Shown: one piece after another, positions 28,387 through 36,100 of the stretch | Layout: the number at the start of each line of letters is the position of its first letter | Numbering within the stretch: position 1 is the stretch's first letter | Source of the DNA: Methanolobus vulcani | GTDB taxonomy: Archaea; Halobacteriota; Methanosarcinia; Methanosarcinales; Methanosarcinaceae | Direction of reading: 5' to 3' | Assembly: GCF_006546655.1 (NCBI RefSeq) | Contig: NZ_VIAQ01000017.1 | Span: 117,820 to 181,819, forward strand | DNA length: 64,000 nucleotides | Notes under the pieces: model-generated | The model's input: the letters and a program-made list of their open reading frames with translations, nothing else | What the model was told of the DNA's origin: nothing | Database searches by the model: none | Program-made: the position numbers and the translations under genes

Positions 28387-29667
28387 GTGAGAATGACCAG
28401 GGTACAACAGACATGGATATATGGCACTATAAAAAATCCATTTTTTCTGATAATAGCTACAACATTTCTTCTAAGCACTCTTGCTTTTCCTGTATCTGCA
28501 TCTTCTGTAGTAAGTGTAGAGCAAGCAACACAAGAAGTACAGACTGGAGATGATTTTGACATTTACATCAATATAACACCATCGACAGCAGTTGCAGGTG
28601 CGCAAATTGACCTTGATTTTGACAGCAGTATGTTAACGGTAACTAATGTTGAGGAAGGTGATTTCTTTGACAGGAATGATGTCATGTCTATTTTTATTCC
28701 CGGCACCATTGATAACCAGCAGGGAACAGTCAGCGGAATTTTTGCAGTCACTCTGGGACAGGCTGTGATAGAATCCCCTGGAACCTTTGTCCATATCACT
28801 TTAAGAGCAGGTGACCAGGTAGGAGAAAGTACCATCAGCCTGTCAAATGTAATATTAAGTGATGCCAGCGGGAATGAAATTCCAATTACTATAGAAAATG
28901 CACAGGTCACCGTAACAGGAACTTCCACTACTGATTCCACAAATGATGTGTCAGGCAGTTCTGGTGGTGGAGGAGGTGGCGGTGGTGGAGACACTGGTGA
29001 GAATATTGACAACATCGAACTCAAGGAAGTCAACAAATTATACATTACAGGAAACACCGATGTTACATACACTTTTGATGAAAACAATAATCCTGTAAAA
29101 GCCATCAGTTACACATCACTTAAGAATGCAGGTTTTATCAGCACTACTATTGAAGTCCTGAAAGATGTTTCAACAACTGTTCCTGAAAAGCCGAATGGCC
29201 TTATTTATAGAAATATGAACATCTGGGTCGGCAAGGCAGGATATGCAACCGATAGTAATATGGAAGACATGAAGATCGCTTTTGCTGTCCTTAAAAGCTG
29301 GATTCAGGTCAATGGTGTTGAAACAACTGACATCCGTTTAAACCACTACCATGATGATAATTGGCAGGTGCTTGACACCGAAATGACAGGAGAGGATGAT
29401 GACTTCTGTTTCTTTGAAGCAACTACTTCCGGGTTCTCACCTTTTGCAATTACGGCAGATATTGCCGATGAGCTAAATGAATTAGAAACAGAAATAAAAC
29501 CTGCCAATGCAGCTTCATCCTATGATGACAATGGCCCTGATGAGCAAATTGAAGAGATTGAAGTCGATGATGTTTCGGATTCTGCAAAACTATCACTGAA
29601 TGGCATCCTATTGAGCTTGGTTTCAATGTCATTTGTAGTTCTTCTGAGGCGCAGAGATAAATTATAA
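28387..29667 (+). CDS. Secreted cohesin-like protein with PGF-pre-PGF domain
   Basis: 426 residues from the GTG at 28387 (an ATG two codons later is equally possible). A signal peptide (about 18-40, ending FPVSASS) is followed by a cohesin/CBM-type beta domain (about 45-180, with AQIDLDFDSSMLTVTNV), a Ser/Gly linker containing a run of glycines, and a PGF-pre-PGF domain (about 210-360). An acidic region follows, then a C-terminal membrane helix with a basic end (RRRDKL). Unlike the surface protein at 19635, no PGF motif precedes the helix, so it is probably membrane-anchored rather than archaeosortase-processed (inference). Substrate is unknown. Confidence 0.85.
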   Translation: MRMTRVQQTWIYGTIKNPFFLIIATTFLLSTLAFPVSASSVVSVEQATQEVQTGDDFDIYINITPSTAVAGAQIDLDFDSSMLTVTNVEEGDFFDRNDVMSIFIPGTIDNQQGTVSGIFAVTLGQAVIESPGTFVHITLRAGDQVGESTISLSNVILSDASGNEIPITIENAQVTVTGTSTTDSTNDVSGSSGGGGGGGGGDTGENIDNIELKEVNKLYITGNTDVTYTFDENNNPVKAISYTSLKNAGFISTTIEVLKDVSTTVPEKPNGLIYRNMNIWVGKAGYATDSNMEDMKIAFAVLKSWIQVNGVETTDIRLNHYHDDNWQVLDTEMTGEDDDFCFFEATTSGFSPFAITADIADELNELETEIKPANAASSYDDNGPDEQIEEIEVDDVSDSAKLSLNGILLSLVSMSFVVLLRRRDKL

Positions 29668-29731
29668 TCTCTAATAATTCCTGAAAAAGAATAAATCCTC
29701 TCCGAACTATTGTAAATAGAGGAGAGGTAAA

Positions 29732-30220
29732 ATGATCGGAATCATGAGTGACTCACATGACAACATGGATGCTATCAGAGCTGCAGTGGAATTATTCAAT
29801 AAAAAGAAAGTAAAAACTGTTCTTCATGCCGGTGACATAATCTCACCTTTTACGGCATCTGCTTTTAGCAAACTTGAAGCAGACCTGTATTATGTATTTG
29901 GGAATAATGACGGTGACAGATTACTCCTGAAGCAGAAATTCGATGAAATTGGAGCCGAATGCTGTGGTGATTTTGGCGATCTGGAAATAGATGGTAAAAG
30001 AATTGCACTTATTCATGGAATATATGAACCACCTGTTATTGCCATGGCGGAATCAGGAGACTTTGATATGGTTGTCAGGGGACACACGCATCACGCAGGT
30101 GTAACTAAAATTAACGATACTTTGTTGATAAATCCGGGAGAGACAGCCGGAGTACTCACAGGAAAAAGGACAGTTGCACTCCTTGACCCGGAACTCGGAG
30201 TGGAAATAGTAGAGATCTGA
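29732..30220 (+). CDS. Metallophosphoesterase (MJ0936/YfcE family)
   Basis: 162-residue phosphodiesterase with every metal-binding motif in order: SDSHDN (residue 6), HAGDI, FGNNDGD, IHG and VRGHTHHAG. The archaeal prototype MJ0936 hydrolyses artificial phosphodiesters; the natural substrate is unsettled. A GAGAGGT ribosome-binding site precedes the ATG. Convergent with the zinc-binding protein gene 12 bases away. Confidence 0.92.
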   Translation: MIGIMSDSHDNMDAIRAAVELFNKKKVKTVLHAGDIISPFTASAFSKLEADLYYVFGNNDGDRLLLKQKFDEIGAECCGDFGDLEIDGKRIALIHGIYEPPVIAMAESGDFDMVVRGHTHHAGVTKINDTLLINPGETAGVLTGKRTVALLDPELGVEIVEI

Positions 30221-30232
30221 TAAAGGGATGCT

Positions 30233-30607
30233 TTAGAGCATCTCCTCTACCTTTGACAGGAATTCCTGAACCTGTGCGGGATCAAGATCAAGTTCCTTAT
30301 TCTTTTTGATATCCATGTCAGTGAGCAGTATGTGTTTACCGATAGGAATACCTGCTTCTTCCATAGTTGCCTTTGCACAATTGAGAGGACAACCATCAAT
30401 AACAATGATAGATTCGCAACCTTCTGCAGATTTAACTAGGCCTGAAACTTTACCACCGACACCTACGGTGCACATCATATTACCTGTACCCTTCTTATGT
30501 AACTCTACAGCAATAGCGTTACTCAACTGACCTACATTGGATGCACCCGCACATGGGAATATTCCTATGATGGAAGCACCACATGAACATTTTACGCTTT
30601 CAGACAT
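30233..30607 (-). CDS. DGC-family putative zinc-binding protein
   Basis: About 124 residues from MSESVKCSCG (the frame allows seven more codons upstream, overlapping the thioredoxin-like gene). It has the family's Asp-Gly-Cys motif (IDGCPLNCAK) and earlier cysteines CSCG, PCAGASNVGQ and MMCTVG. Function is unknown, but the cysteines suggest metal or sulfur handling. Last gene of a minus-strand group with a thioredoxin-like protein, a ferredoxin and an ArsP-type permease. Confidence 0.82.
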   Translation of the reverse strand: MSESVKCSCGASIIGIFPCAGASNVGQLSNAIAVELHKKGTGNMMCTVGVGGKVSGLVKSAEGCESIIVIDGCPLNCAKATMEEAGIPIGKHILLTDMDIKKNKELDLDPAQVQEFLSKVEEML

Positions 30608-30612
30608 AGGTA

Positions 30613-30846
30613 TCACTGTGTTATCCATTCAATAACCTCATCGACCTTTGGTACTCTTCCAACGATCTTTACATCGCCGTCAATGACAACTGCCGGAGTT
30701 ATGAGAACACCATATGCAATTATATCATCCATATTTTCAACCTTAACTATCTCTGCATCAACACCGGCCTGTGCAACTGCTTCTTCGACAAACTTCTTTG
30801 TCTTGTTACATTTTGCACAACCTGAACCCAGAATTTCTATTTTCAT
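30613..30846 (-). CDS. Small thioredoxin-like redox protein (MTH895 type)
   Basis: 77 residues, MKIEILGSGCAKCNKTKKFV, with the C-x-x-C redox pair at residues 10-13 and the cis-proline segment ITPAVVID. An AAAGGAGAT ribosome-binding site upstream of this Met fixes the start, although the frame is open 15 codons further. Similar proteins often sit beside DUF318 permeases. Probably a dithiol carrier for the neighbouring Cys-rich proteins (inference). Confidence 0.9.
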   Translation of the reverse strand: MKIEILGSGCAKCNKTKKFVEEAVAQAGVDAEIVKVENMDDIIAYGVLITPAVVIDGDVKIVGRVPKVDEVIEWITQ

Positions 30847-30895
30847 ATTTTTATCTCCTTTATCTATTTTCCATTTTTCAACATTTTCCAATTAC

Positions 30896-31078
30896 TTAAG
30901 GGAATACTTTTATAGCGTCAAACTCACATGCTGCAACGCAATCCAGGCAATATTTACATGACTTCATCCTTGCCGGAAAAACGATTCCATCTTTCATTTC
31001 CAGAATATCGTTCTTGCATGCATCTACGCATAAACCACAGCCGGTACATTTTTTATCATAAACTGCAACAAATACCAT
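30896..31078 (-). CDS. 2[4Fe-4S] ferredoxin-type protein
   Basis: 60 residues with two cluster motifs, CTGCGLCVDACKND and CKYCLDCVAACEFD. In the second motif the first spacing is irregular but four cysteines remain, so both clusters are plausible. It lies between the thioredoxin-like protein and the phosphatase on the same strand. Confidence 0.9.
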   Translation of the reverse strand: MVFVAVYDKKCTGCGLCVDACKNDILEMKDGIVFPARMKSCKYCLDCVAACEFDAIKVFP

Positions 31079-31130
31079 CAGAATACTTCCTATTGTGTAA
31101 TGTAATGTAATAAGAACTGTAAAGAGAATG

Positions 31131-31820
31131 TCAGTACCCTCTCTTTAATATAGTTATCAGTTCCTCAGGATGAGGCATAGATTCTTTAATTTTCCGGCAT
31201 GTTTTTTCAATATCATAATCAAGTCTGATAATTTCAGCTTCACCCGATTTAGTATCAAATACTGCACAACTGGCTTTACATTCTCCATCCCTTGGCTGAC
31301 CTACTGAACCTGGATTTACGATCAACATTTCTTTGAACTTTCTGACAAATGACTGATGGGAATGACCTATGAAAAGGACGTCTGCCTCAATTCCACATAT
31401 CATTTCCTCAAATTCATTATCCGGAGTTTCCGGTCTCATGTACTCATAATTAGACCTCGGGCTTCCGTGCGTGAAATAAAGTTTTAAGCCATCAATTTCT
31501 TTCTGAATGTTGAATGGAAGATGGCGTAAAAAATCCATCTGTTTTTCAGATGTCACTTCCCATGTGTAATCGCGGGTTGCAACTGAAAGATGCTTGTACT
31601 TATATCCGCAACCACATTCTATGCGTGAACCTACAGCAGCATCATGGTTTCCAAGAACGGTTTCTATTTTGTTCTCCATGATAAAATCAATACACTCGGA
31701 TGGTGATGGACCATAATCTGCAAGGTCACCAAGGCAGATAACCATATCATGAGGAACAGACATTGCAGAATCTAGAGCTTCCTTGTTTCCGTGAATATCT
31801 GATATCAGTAATATTCTCAT
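31131..31820 (-). CDS. Calcineurin-like metallophosphoesterase
   Basis: 229 residues with intact di-metal motifs: SDIHGN (residue 7), CLGDLADYGP, LGNHDAAVG, FTHGSP and IGHSHQSF. YfcE/MJ0912-like architecture; the physiological substrate is unknown. Same strand and close spacing to the ferredoxin and permease genes. Confidence 0.9.
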   Translation of the reverse strand: MRILLISDIHGNKEALDSAMSVPHDMVICLGDLADYGPSPSECIDFIMENKIETVLGNHDAAVGSRIECGCGYKYKHLSVATRDYTWEVTSEKQMDFLRHLPFNIQKEIDGLKLYFTHGSPRSNYEYMRPETPDNEFEEMICGIEADVLFIGHSHQSFVRKFKEMLIVNPGSVGQPRDGECKASCAVFDTKSGEAEIIRLDYDIEKTCRKIKESMPHPEELITILKRGY

Positions 31821-31869
31821 TTTAGCACCGAACTTTAACTTTTATAATTTACTGTTTGAACTTGTGCAT

Positions 31870-32907
31870 TCACAGAACATACATTCCAAACACGTATCCT
31901 GCTACTGCTGCTACCACAACTACAAGACCAATATAGGTCATTCCTTTCTGGAAACCCATTATCCTGTTTATTACGATCATATTTGGGAGACTCAATGCAG
32001 GACCTGCAAGCAACATTGACAGTGCAGGACCTTTTCCCATTCCAAGAATTGTGAGTGCACTTATTATAGGGACTTCTGTTAGTGTGGAGAAGTACATAAG
32101 AGCTGCAGCAACGGAAGCTATGATGTAGGAAGTTACTGTACTGCCACCTACGTATTCAACTACGTATTCTGCCGGAAGAAGTTCAACAATGATACCTGCA
32201 AAGAATACACCAATAAGCAGAAGCGGAGTTATCTGCTTTATAAGGAACCAGGTTTCTCCCATCCAGCTTTCAAGTTCATCCCTGTCAAACCATTTCAGGG
32301 ATACATATACTGTGATAAGTATCAGTGGGATTTCCACAATAAGCATTGGGGTCCAGCTTGTAAGGATTTCCGGTGTTACAAGGATTGCAAGCAGCAAAAG
32401 GAAAAGCCATACTGTGTGAGCATGCTTTTCTTCGCCAAATGTCTTGATACCTTTTTTGTCAACATCTTTTCTTTCGTATACAAAGGACATTACAAGACCT
32501 ATGAAAACTGAAAGCAGAATTGCAATGATAGCTCGTGCAACACCAAGGTCATATCCGAGTATCTTTGCAGTATAGACGATGGCCAGCACATTGATGGCCG
32601 GGGCTGAGAACAGGAACGTGGTTGCAGGACCGATTCCGGCTCCTCTCTTGTATATTCCTGCAAAAAGTGGCAGGACCGTGCAACTACACACGGCAAGGAG
32701 ACAGCCAGAAACAGCGGCAACCGAATAGGAAACATATTTTGGTGCGTCAGCCCCGAAGAACTTCAGGACAGACTCTTTTGAGAAGAGTGAAGCTATTGCA
32801 CCTGCCAGGAAAAAGGCAGGAATAAGACAAAGGAGCACATGGAGTGCAAGATACTCCTTGACCGATGCAATACCAATATAAGCTAGGTCTATGATGTAAG
32901 AGGTCAT
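31870..32907 (-). CDS. Permease of the ArsP/DUF318 family
   Basis: 345 residues, about ten transmembrane helices. The family signature CSCTVLPLFAGIYKRGAGIGPA is near residue 72. Characterised ArsP members export trivalent organoarsenicals; other members are uncharacterised. A TATA box TATATATA at 32931-32938 is 24-31 bases upstream of the ATG, so the transcript is probably leaderless. Two palindromes flank that box (separate entry). First gene of the group that includes the thioredoxin-like and DGC proteins. Confidence 0.87.
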   Translation of the reverse strand: MTSYIIDLAYIGIASVKEYLALHVLLCLIPAFFLAGAIASLFSKESVLKFFGADAPKYVSYSVAAVSGCLLAVCSCTVLPLFAGIYKRGAGIGPATTFLFSAPAINVLAIVYTAKILGYDLGVARAIIAILLSVFIGLVMSFVYERKDVDKKGIKTFGEEKHAHTVWLFLLLLAILVTPEILTSWTPMLIVEIPLILITVYVSLKWFDRDELESWMGETWFLIKQITPLLLIGVFFAGIIVELLPAEYVVEYVGGSTVTSYIIASVAAALMYFSTLTEVPIISALTILGMGKGPALSMLLAGPALSLPNMIVINRIMGFQKGMTYIGLVVVVAAVAGYVFGMYVL

Positions 32908-32964
32908 TATTTCAAAATATGTTGAAATACTATATATATGTTATGGTTTCAAATATTTTTGAAA
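32908..32964 (-). promoter_or_regulatory. Two palindromic operator candidates flanking the permease TATA box
   Basis: TATTTCAA/TTGAAATA (32908-32929, 6-base spacer) abuts the permease ATG. TTTCAAA/TTTGAAA (32947-32964, 4-base spacer) lies on the other side of the TATA box (32931-32938). Both are variants of one motif, TTTCAA-N-TTGAAA, as expected for a dimeric ArsR-like repressor blocking the promoter. Confidence 0.55.
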
Positions 32965-33048
32965 TACGGTGCTGCAAAAATATGCCATAACTATCAATAA
33001 CCGTCAGTAAACCACTAAAGGTATATCTAAAAAATACAATTGTGCACT

Positions 33049-33915
33049 ATGTCACTGAAAGCCATTGGAAAAGTATCTAATTTTGCAGATGAAAAGACAA
33101 TGCAGCTACTTGCTCTCTGGAAAGAGAGCGTAAGCATTGTTGAGCTTGAGGATACAGATGCAGAAAGTCTGGTCTATGAAGACTATACGCATTACATAGT
33201 TGTCCATGACTCTCTTGACATGGAATTTCCGGAAAAGAGAGACGAATGGAACAAAAGATTCTGTAAGGATGCGGGTGTGTCTGTTGTAGAGCTTATAAGG
33301 GTCAATGGCAAAAAAATCTATTTCAAAGGACTTTTTGCAGCTAACCATGCTTCAGTTTATGGTATTGTTCCTTACACATCATTTGATAATCAGGATGCTG
33401 ATTTCCCACCAGCAGAAATGGAGATACTTAAGAAGCAGACAATGGAAGTAGCACTTCCTGAAGCTAATGGCAAAACCATACTTGATGTTGGATGTGGCAT
33501 TGGCAACCTTACTTTGCAGATGGCAAGAATGAATCCGGATTCACAGGTCATGGGAATCGACCTCCTGGAAAAAACTATGGAACAATGTCGTCTGAACGCT
33601 ATTGCTTATGACATCAAAAATGCTGCATTTAAAGCTGAAAGTGTCTATGAGCTTCCTTTTGATGACGAAAGCTATGAGACAGTTACATGCTTCTTTATGC
33701 TGCACCACCTTGATAATATCCCAAAGGCTCTCTCTGAGGTAAAGAGAGTGGTCTCAAAGAATGGTACCGTACTTGCAGTTGAACCACTGGATCACCACCA
33801 CGGAACAGAAAGAGGTATACAGGACTGGGTAGACCACTTTGAGAAGGCAGGTTTTTCAGTTGAGACACAACTGATTAGCAGGGCTGTCTTTGTAAAGGCC
33901 AAAGTGACCTGTTGA
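33049..33915 (+). CDS. SAM-dependent methyltransferase with N-terminal extension
   Basis: 288 residues from ATG 33049 (a TTG three codons upstream is in frame). Residues about 140-285 are a Rossmann-type class I methyltransferase: motif I LDVGCGIGNLTLQMA near 145, then GIDLLEKTMEQCR and FFMLHHLDNIPKALSEVKRV. The first 130 residues are a separate domain I do not confidently recognise; IGKVSNFADEKTMQLL and YIVVHDSLD faintly recall the TsaA/TrmO barrel. It is divergent from the permease gene and shares its upstream region, so they may be co-regulated. Confidence 0.8.
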   Translation: MSLKAIGKVSNFADEKTMQLLALWKESVSIVELEDTDAESLVYEDYTHYIVVHDSLDMEFPEKRDEWNKRFCKDAGVSVVELIRVNGKKIYFKGLFAANHASVYGIVPYTSFDNQDADFPPAEMEILKKQTMEVALPEANGKTILDVGCGIGNLTLQMARMNPDSQVMGIDLLEKTMEQCRLNAIAYDIKNAAFKAESVYELPFDDESYETVTCFFMLHHLDNIPKALSEVKRVVSKNGTVLAVEPLDHHHGTERGIQDWVDHFEKAGFSVETQLISRAVFVKAKVTC

Positions 33916-33954
33916 TATCCGCAAAATTGAATTTGCCGGATTAATAAAATAAGT

Positions 33955-34006
33955 ATTGTTGACCACAAAAAAGATGTGGTAATGTTTTTAAAAAGTGGTC
34001 AACAAT
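33955..34006 (+). terminator. Long inverted repeat after the methyltransferase gene
   Basis: ATTGTTGACCAC (33955-33966) and GTGGTCAACAAT (33995-34006) form a perfect 12-bp stem with a 28-base A/T-rich loop, 40 bases after the methyltransferase stop. It may be a terminator, or the trace of a small inserted element at the edge of the degenerate island. Confidence 0.4.
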
Positions 34007-34302
34007 AATTGAAGCAGGATCTAATTTGAATTGGGTGGGGAAGGGGTGGTACATATTTGGTTGTGTGTAAAGTTCCTGCTCCAACTAAGTTAGTATTGAG
34101 AGTACATAGTACTTAAATATATTCTATTTTTATAATGCATATCGTGCCGCATGCTATCGAAATAAACTTAAAACAACTGAGACACAGTTTATTTGTGCCC
34201 TCAACCCTCAATAATAATTGTTAGAATTAATCAGGAGTAATTTGTAGAAATGAATCGTATCAATCATAATTATTTAATTTAATGATAAGGAGGAGCGGGC
34301 AT

Positions 34303-34356
34303 ATGTACCCGCAGAAAAAAGATGTGCAATGTCCTCTTTATAGAGGAAGTGCCTGA
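34303..34356 (+). CDS. Possible micro-gene, 17 codons
   Basis: ATG at 34303 follows an excellent ribosome-binding site (AAGGAGG, 34287-34293) by 9 bases and encodes MYPQKKDVQCPLYRGSA before TGA. A hairpin GCGGG/CCCGC (34295-34312) covers the start codon, and the coding part overlaps a stem GTGCAATG/CATTGCAC (34324-34331 with 34368-34375). It could be a small peptide, a structured RNA, or the broken N-terminus of a longer protein with a C-P zinc motif. I cannot assign a function. Confidence 0.35.
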   Translation: MYPQKKDVQCPLYRGSA

Positions 34357-34385
34357 CATGTTTTTGTCATTGCACCGTTTTGTAG

Positions 34386-34438
34386 TAGTGTTACAAATGC
34401 TACCTGTTTTTAACACTATATCTAGTGTCGGTTCGCTT
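34386..34438 (+). ncRNA. Mutually exclusive hairpins downstream of the micro-gene
   Basis: TAGTGTTA (34386-34393) can pair with TAACACTA (34421-34428), or the latter's ACACTA can pair with TAGTGT (34433-34438, loop TATC), followed by a T-rich run. This is attenuator-like geometry, but no plus-strand gene follows for 1.6 kb, so it may simply be the terminator of a short transcript. Confidence 0.35.
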
Positions 34439-34450
34439 TTATTTAAATGT

Positions 34451-34537
34451 TATGCCAAACTGTATTAGTTCTTTATCTTCCACAACAAGTGAATTGGAGA
34501 ATATAATTTTTAAGTTACCCACTCGAGCTTGAGGAGA
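34451..34537 (-). mobile_element. ISL3-type insertion sequence end, remnant copy A
   Basis: About 88 bases closely resembling 37443-37530: TTCTTTATC-TCCACAACAA, GAATT, TTAAGTTACCC and TTGAGGAGA match in order. On the minus strand it encodes the first ten codons of the same transposase (VEDKELIQ versus MDDKELIQ) before a stop. Only the end of the element survives. Confidence 0.6.
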
Positions 34538-34637
34538 GACTTTTTGAATTAATTCTGCTTCAGGACATAATCATGTCTGCAAGTTCATCTGAGTGGGGAA
34601 ACATTTCTTAATGTTTCTCAATGCCACTGTGTAAATT

Positions 34638-35309
34638 TTATTCTTTATCTGGACTTTCGGTTTGCTCTAAATGCAGATGAAGGAACCCTTCGACTGAATC
34701 TGAGTAATCAGGGTCTATACTGTAAGTTGCGTAACGCCCGTCTTTATCAGCCCTAACAATTCCCAGTTCCACCAGTCGTTTCATATGCCAGCTCATTGAG
34801 GATGTAGAGATTCCTATTGTTTTTGCAAGAGTTTCGTTGTTGATTCGTTCGCTGTTGAAGATCTCTAGAATAATCTGTCGAGTCATATCATTCCTCAACG
34901 CAGCGATCACTGTCATATCTTTTTCATCGTACGTGGAACTATTCTGAAAATACCGCATCTTCCCCTTTACTTTATGGCATACGATCATGTGCTCCGCTTC
35001 CAGAAGGTCAACATGGTATCTCACAGTCCCCCTGTTCAGTCCGGTTCTTTTGACTATCTCGTTAAAATAAGCTCCAGGACTAGATTGGATAAGATCATAC
35101 AGTTTTTCCCGGTTCATGTTATCCAGTATGTTTGATTGGGATGTCCTTTTATATCCGCCCAAAAGGGATACAAGTTTCAGCGTGAAAAAAACTTCGGGAA
35201 CAGAGGTTACTTGGGTAATTCCCAGCATCAGGAGTAACATCCAGTAGGGAATGGTTTTAACCTCAAGTTCCTGCACCTCCTCTCCGGCCACCGAGGCCCC
35301 CTGATTCAT
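34638..35309 (-). CDS. Membrane-anchored winged-helix transcriptional regulator, probably frameshifted at its N-terminus
   Basis: 223 residues from the first in-frame ATG: one membrane helix (about 22-50), then two tandem winged-helix domains (about 65-125 and 130-205, the second ArsR-like with SSMSWHMKRL). In another frame directly upstream (35310-35401) is an unmistakable signal peptide (LLLCLFFLLVTSTAGATEYIVSP). Dropping one base of the five-C run at 35297-35301 joins the two frames smoothly into DESGASVAGEE. The intact gene would be a signal-peptide plus TM plus DNA-binding sensor, perhaps starting at a TTG near 35439 inside the upstream gene. So this copy is frameshifted, phase-variable or carries a sequence error. 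Confidence 0.7.
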   Translation of the reverse strand: MNQGASVAGEEVQELEVKTIPYWMLLLMLGITQVTSVPEVFFTLKLVSLLGGYKRTSQSNILDNMNREKLYDLIQSSPGAYFNEIVKRTGLNRGTVRYHVDLLEAEHMIVCHKVKGKMRYFQNSSTYDEKDMTVIAALRNDMTRQIILEIFNSERINNETLAKTIGISTSSMSWHMKRLVELGIVRADKDGRYATYSIDPDYSDSVEGFLHLHLEQTESPDKE

Positions 35310-35398
35310 CGCTAAGGCAAGGACTTACTATGTACTCGGTAGCCCCGGCTGTTGAGGTAACCAGTAAAAAGAAAAGGCAAAGCAGAAGAGTTGCTGCT

Positions 35399-35833
35399 TT
35401 AATGCTGGTACACGTTGAAGTTGTAACCTTCCGTTCCAATTACCGATGCTCCATATACCTTGAATTCCCATTCTCCTGATTCCACATAGCCCTGACTTGG
35501 ATTTATGTTCAGATGTATCCTGCCGTCAGTTTTCCCATCGTCCCTGTCATAGAATGTCCCTACCTTGCTGCCTCCTGGAGTGTAGATGGTCAGCGAGAGG
35601 GAATCACTGGTATCGCCCCAGTTTAGATCAGCTTCAAGCCATTCTATACCGGTGCCAACGTCCGATGTGTGTATCTTGGTCTGGCCCTGAGTTATGGAAC
35701 TGTATAGCAGAATGGCAATAGGTGGATTATCCTCATTGGAAGGGCTAACCGTATAACCTTCTTTGGCCGATACTGCTGGCACTGTTAACAGAGCCACGGT
35801 CATGCATAAAGAAATAATCTTCCATATTTTCAT
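35399..35833 (-). CDS. Secreted hypothetical protein, 144 aa
   Basis: A signal peptide (residues 1-23, ending VPAVSAKE) is followed by a beta-rich domain with GTGIEWLEADLNWGDTSDSL and TIYTPGGSKVGTFYDRDDG, resembling the bacterial and archaeal pre-peptidase C-terminal type fold. No catalytic motif is seen. It lies immediately upstream of the membrane-anchored regulator, so the pair may be a secreted ligand or partner and its sensor (inference). Confidence 0.75.
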   Translation of the reverse strand: MKIWKIISLCMTVALLTVPAVSAKEGYTVSPSNEDNPPIAILLYSSITQGQTKIHTSDVGTGIEWLEADLNWGDTSDSLSLTIYTPGGSKVGTFYDRDDGKTDGRIHLNINPSQGYVESGEWEFKVYGASVIGTEGYNFNVYQH

Positions 35834-35976
35834 GATGTCATCTACATGGCATACTAATTATGGAGTATATATAATTTCTGTACAAAGTATCTTACTAATG
35901 AGGAGTGTGCTGTTTTCTGCCAGTTAGAGTATTTGCATATAAAACTTATATAAAATTAATGAATAGGATTTTACGA

Positions 35977-36011
35977 GGTTCAACTGCAACCTTCCAAGCA
36001 ATGGTTGAACC
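35977..36011 (+). promoter_or_regulatory. Stem-loop in the leader of the amber-containing gene
   Basis: GGTTCAAC (35977-35984) and GTTGAACC (36004-36011) form a perfect 8-bp stem with a 19-base loop. Two TATA-like elements lie just upstream (CATATAAAA and TATATAAAATTA, 35936-35958). A transcript starting from them would begin close to this stem and have a leader of more than 100 bases, unusually long for this genome. Confidence 0.45.
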
Positions 36012-36100
36012 CCGGGATTGCCCAAGGGCATGATAATGTTGGCTTTGAGGATACTTAAAGCTTGTCTGATCCTGCCTTTTGGGACAGAACAAAAGGTGAA

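Noticed and set aside
28224..28562. Minus-strand 112-codon frame over the cohesin-gene promoter
   Set aside because: It is antisense to the GNAT remnant and the signal peptide region, with no ribosome-binding site or similarity.
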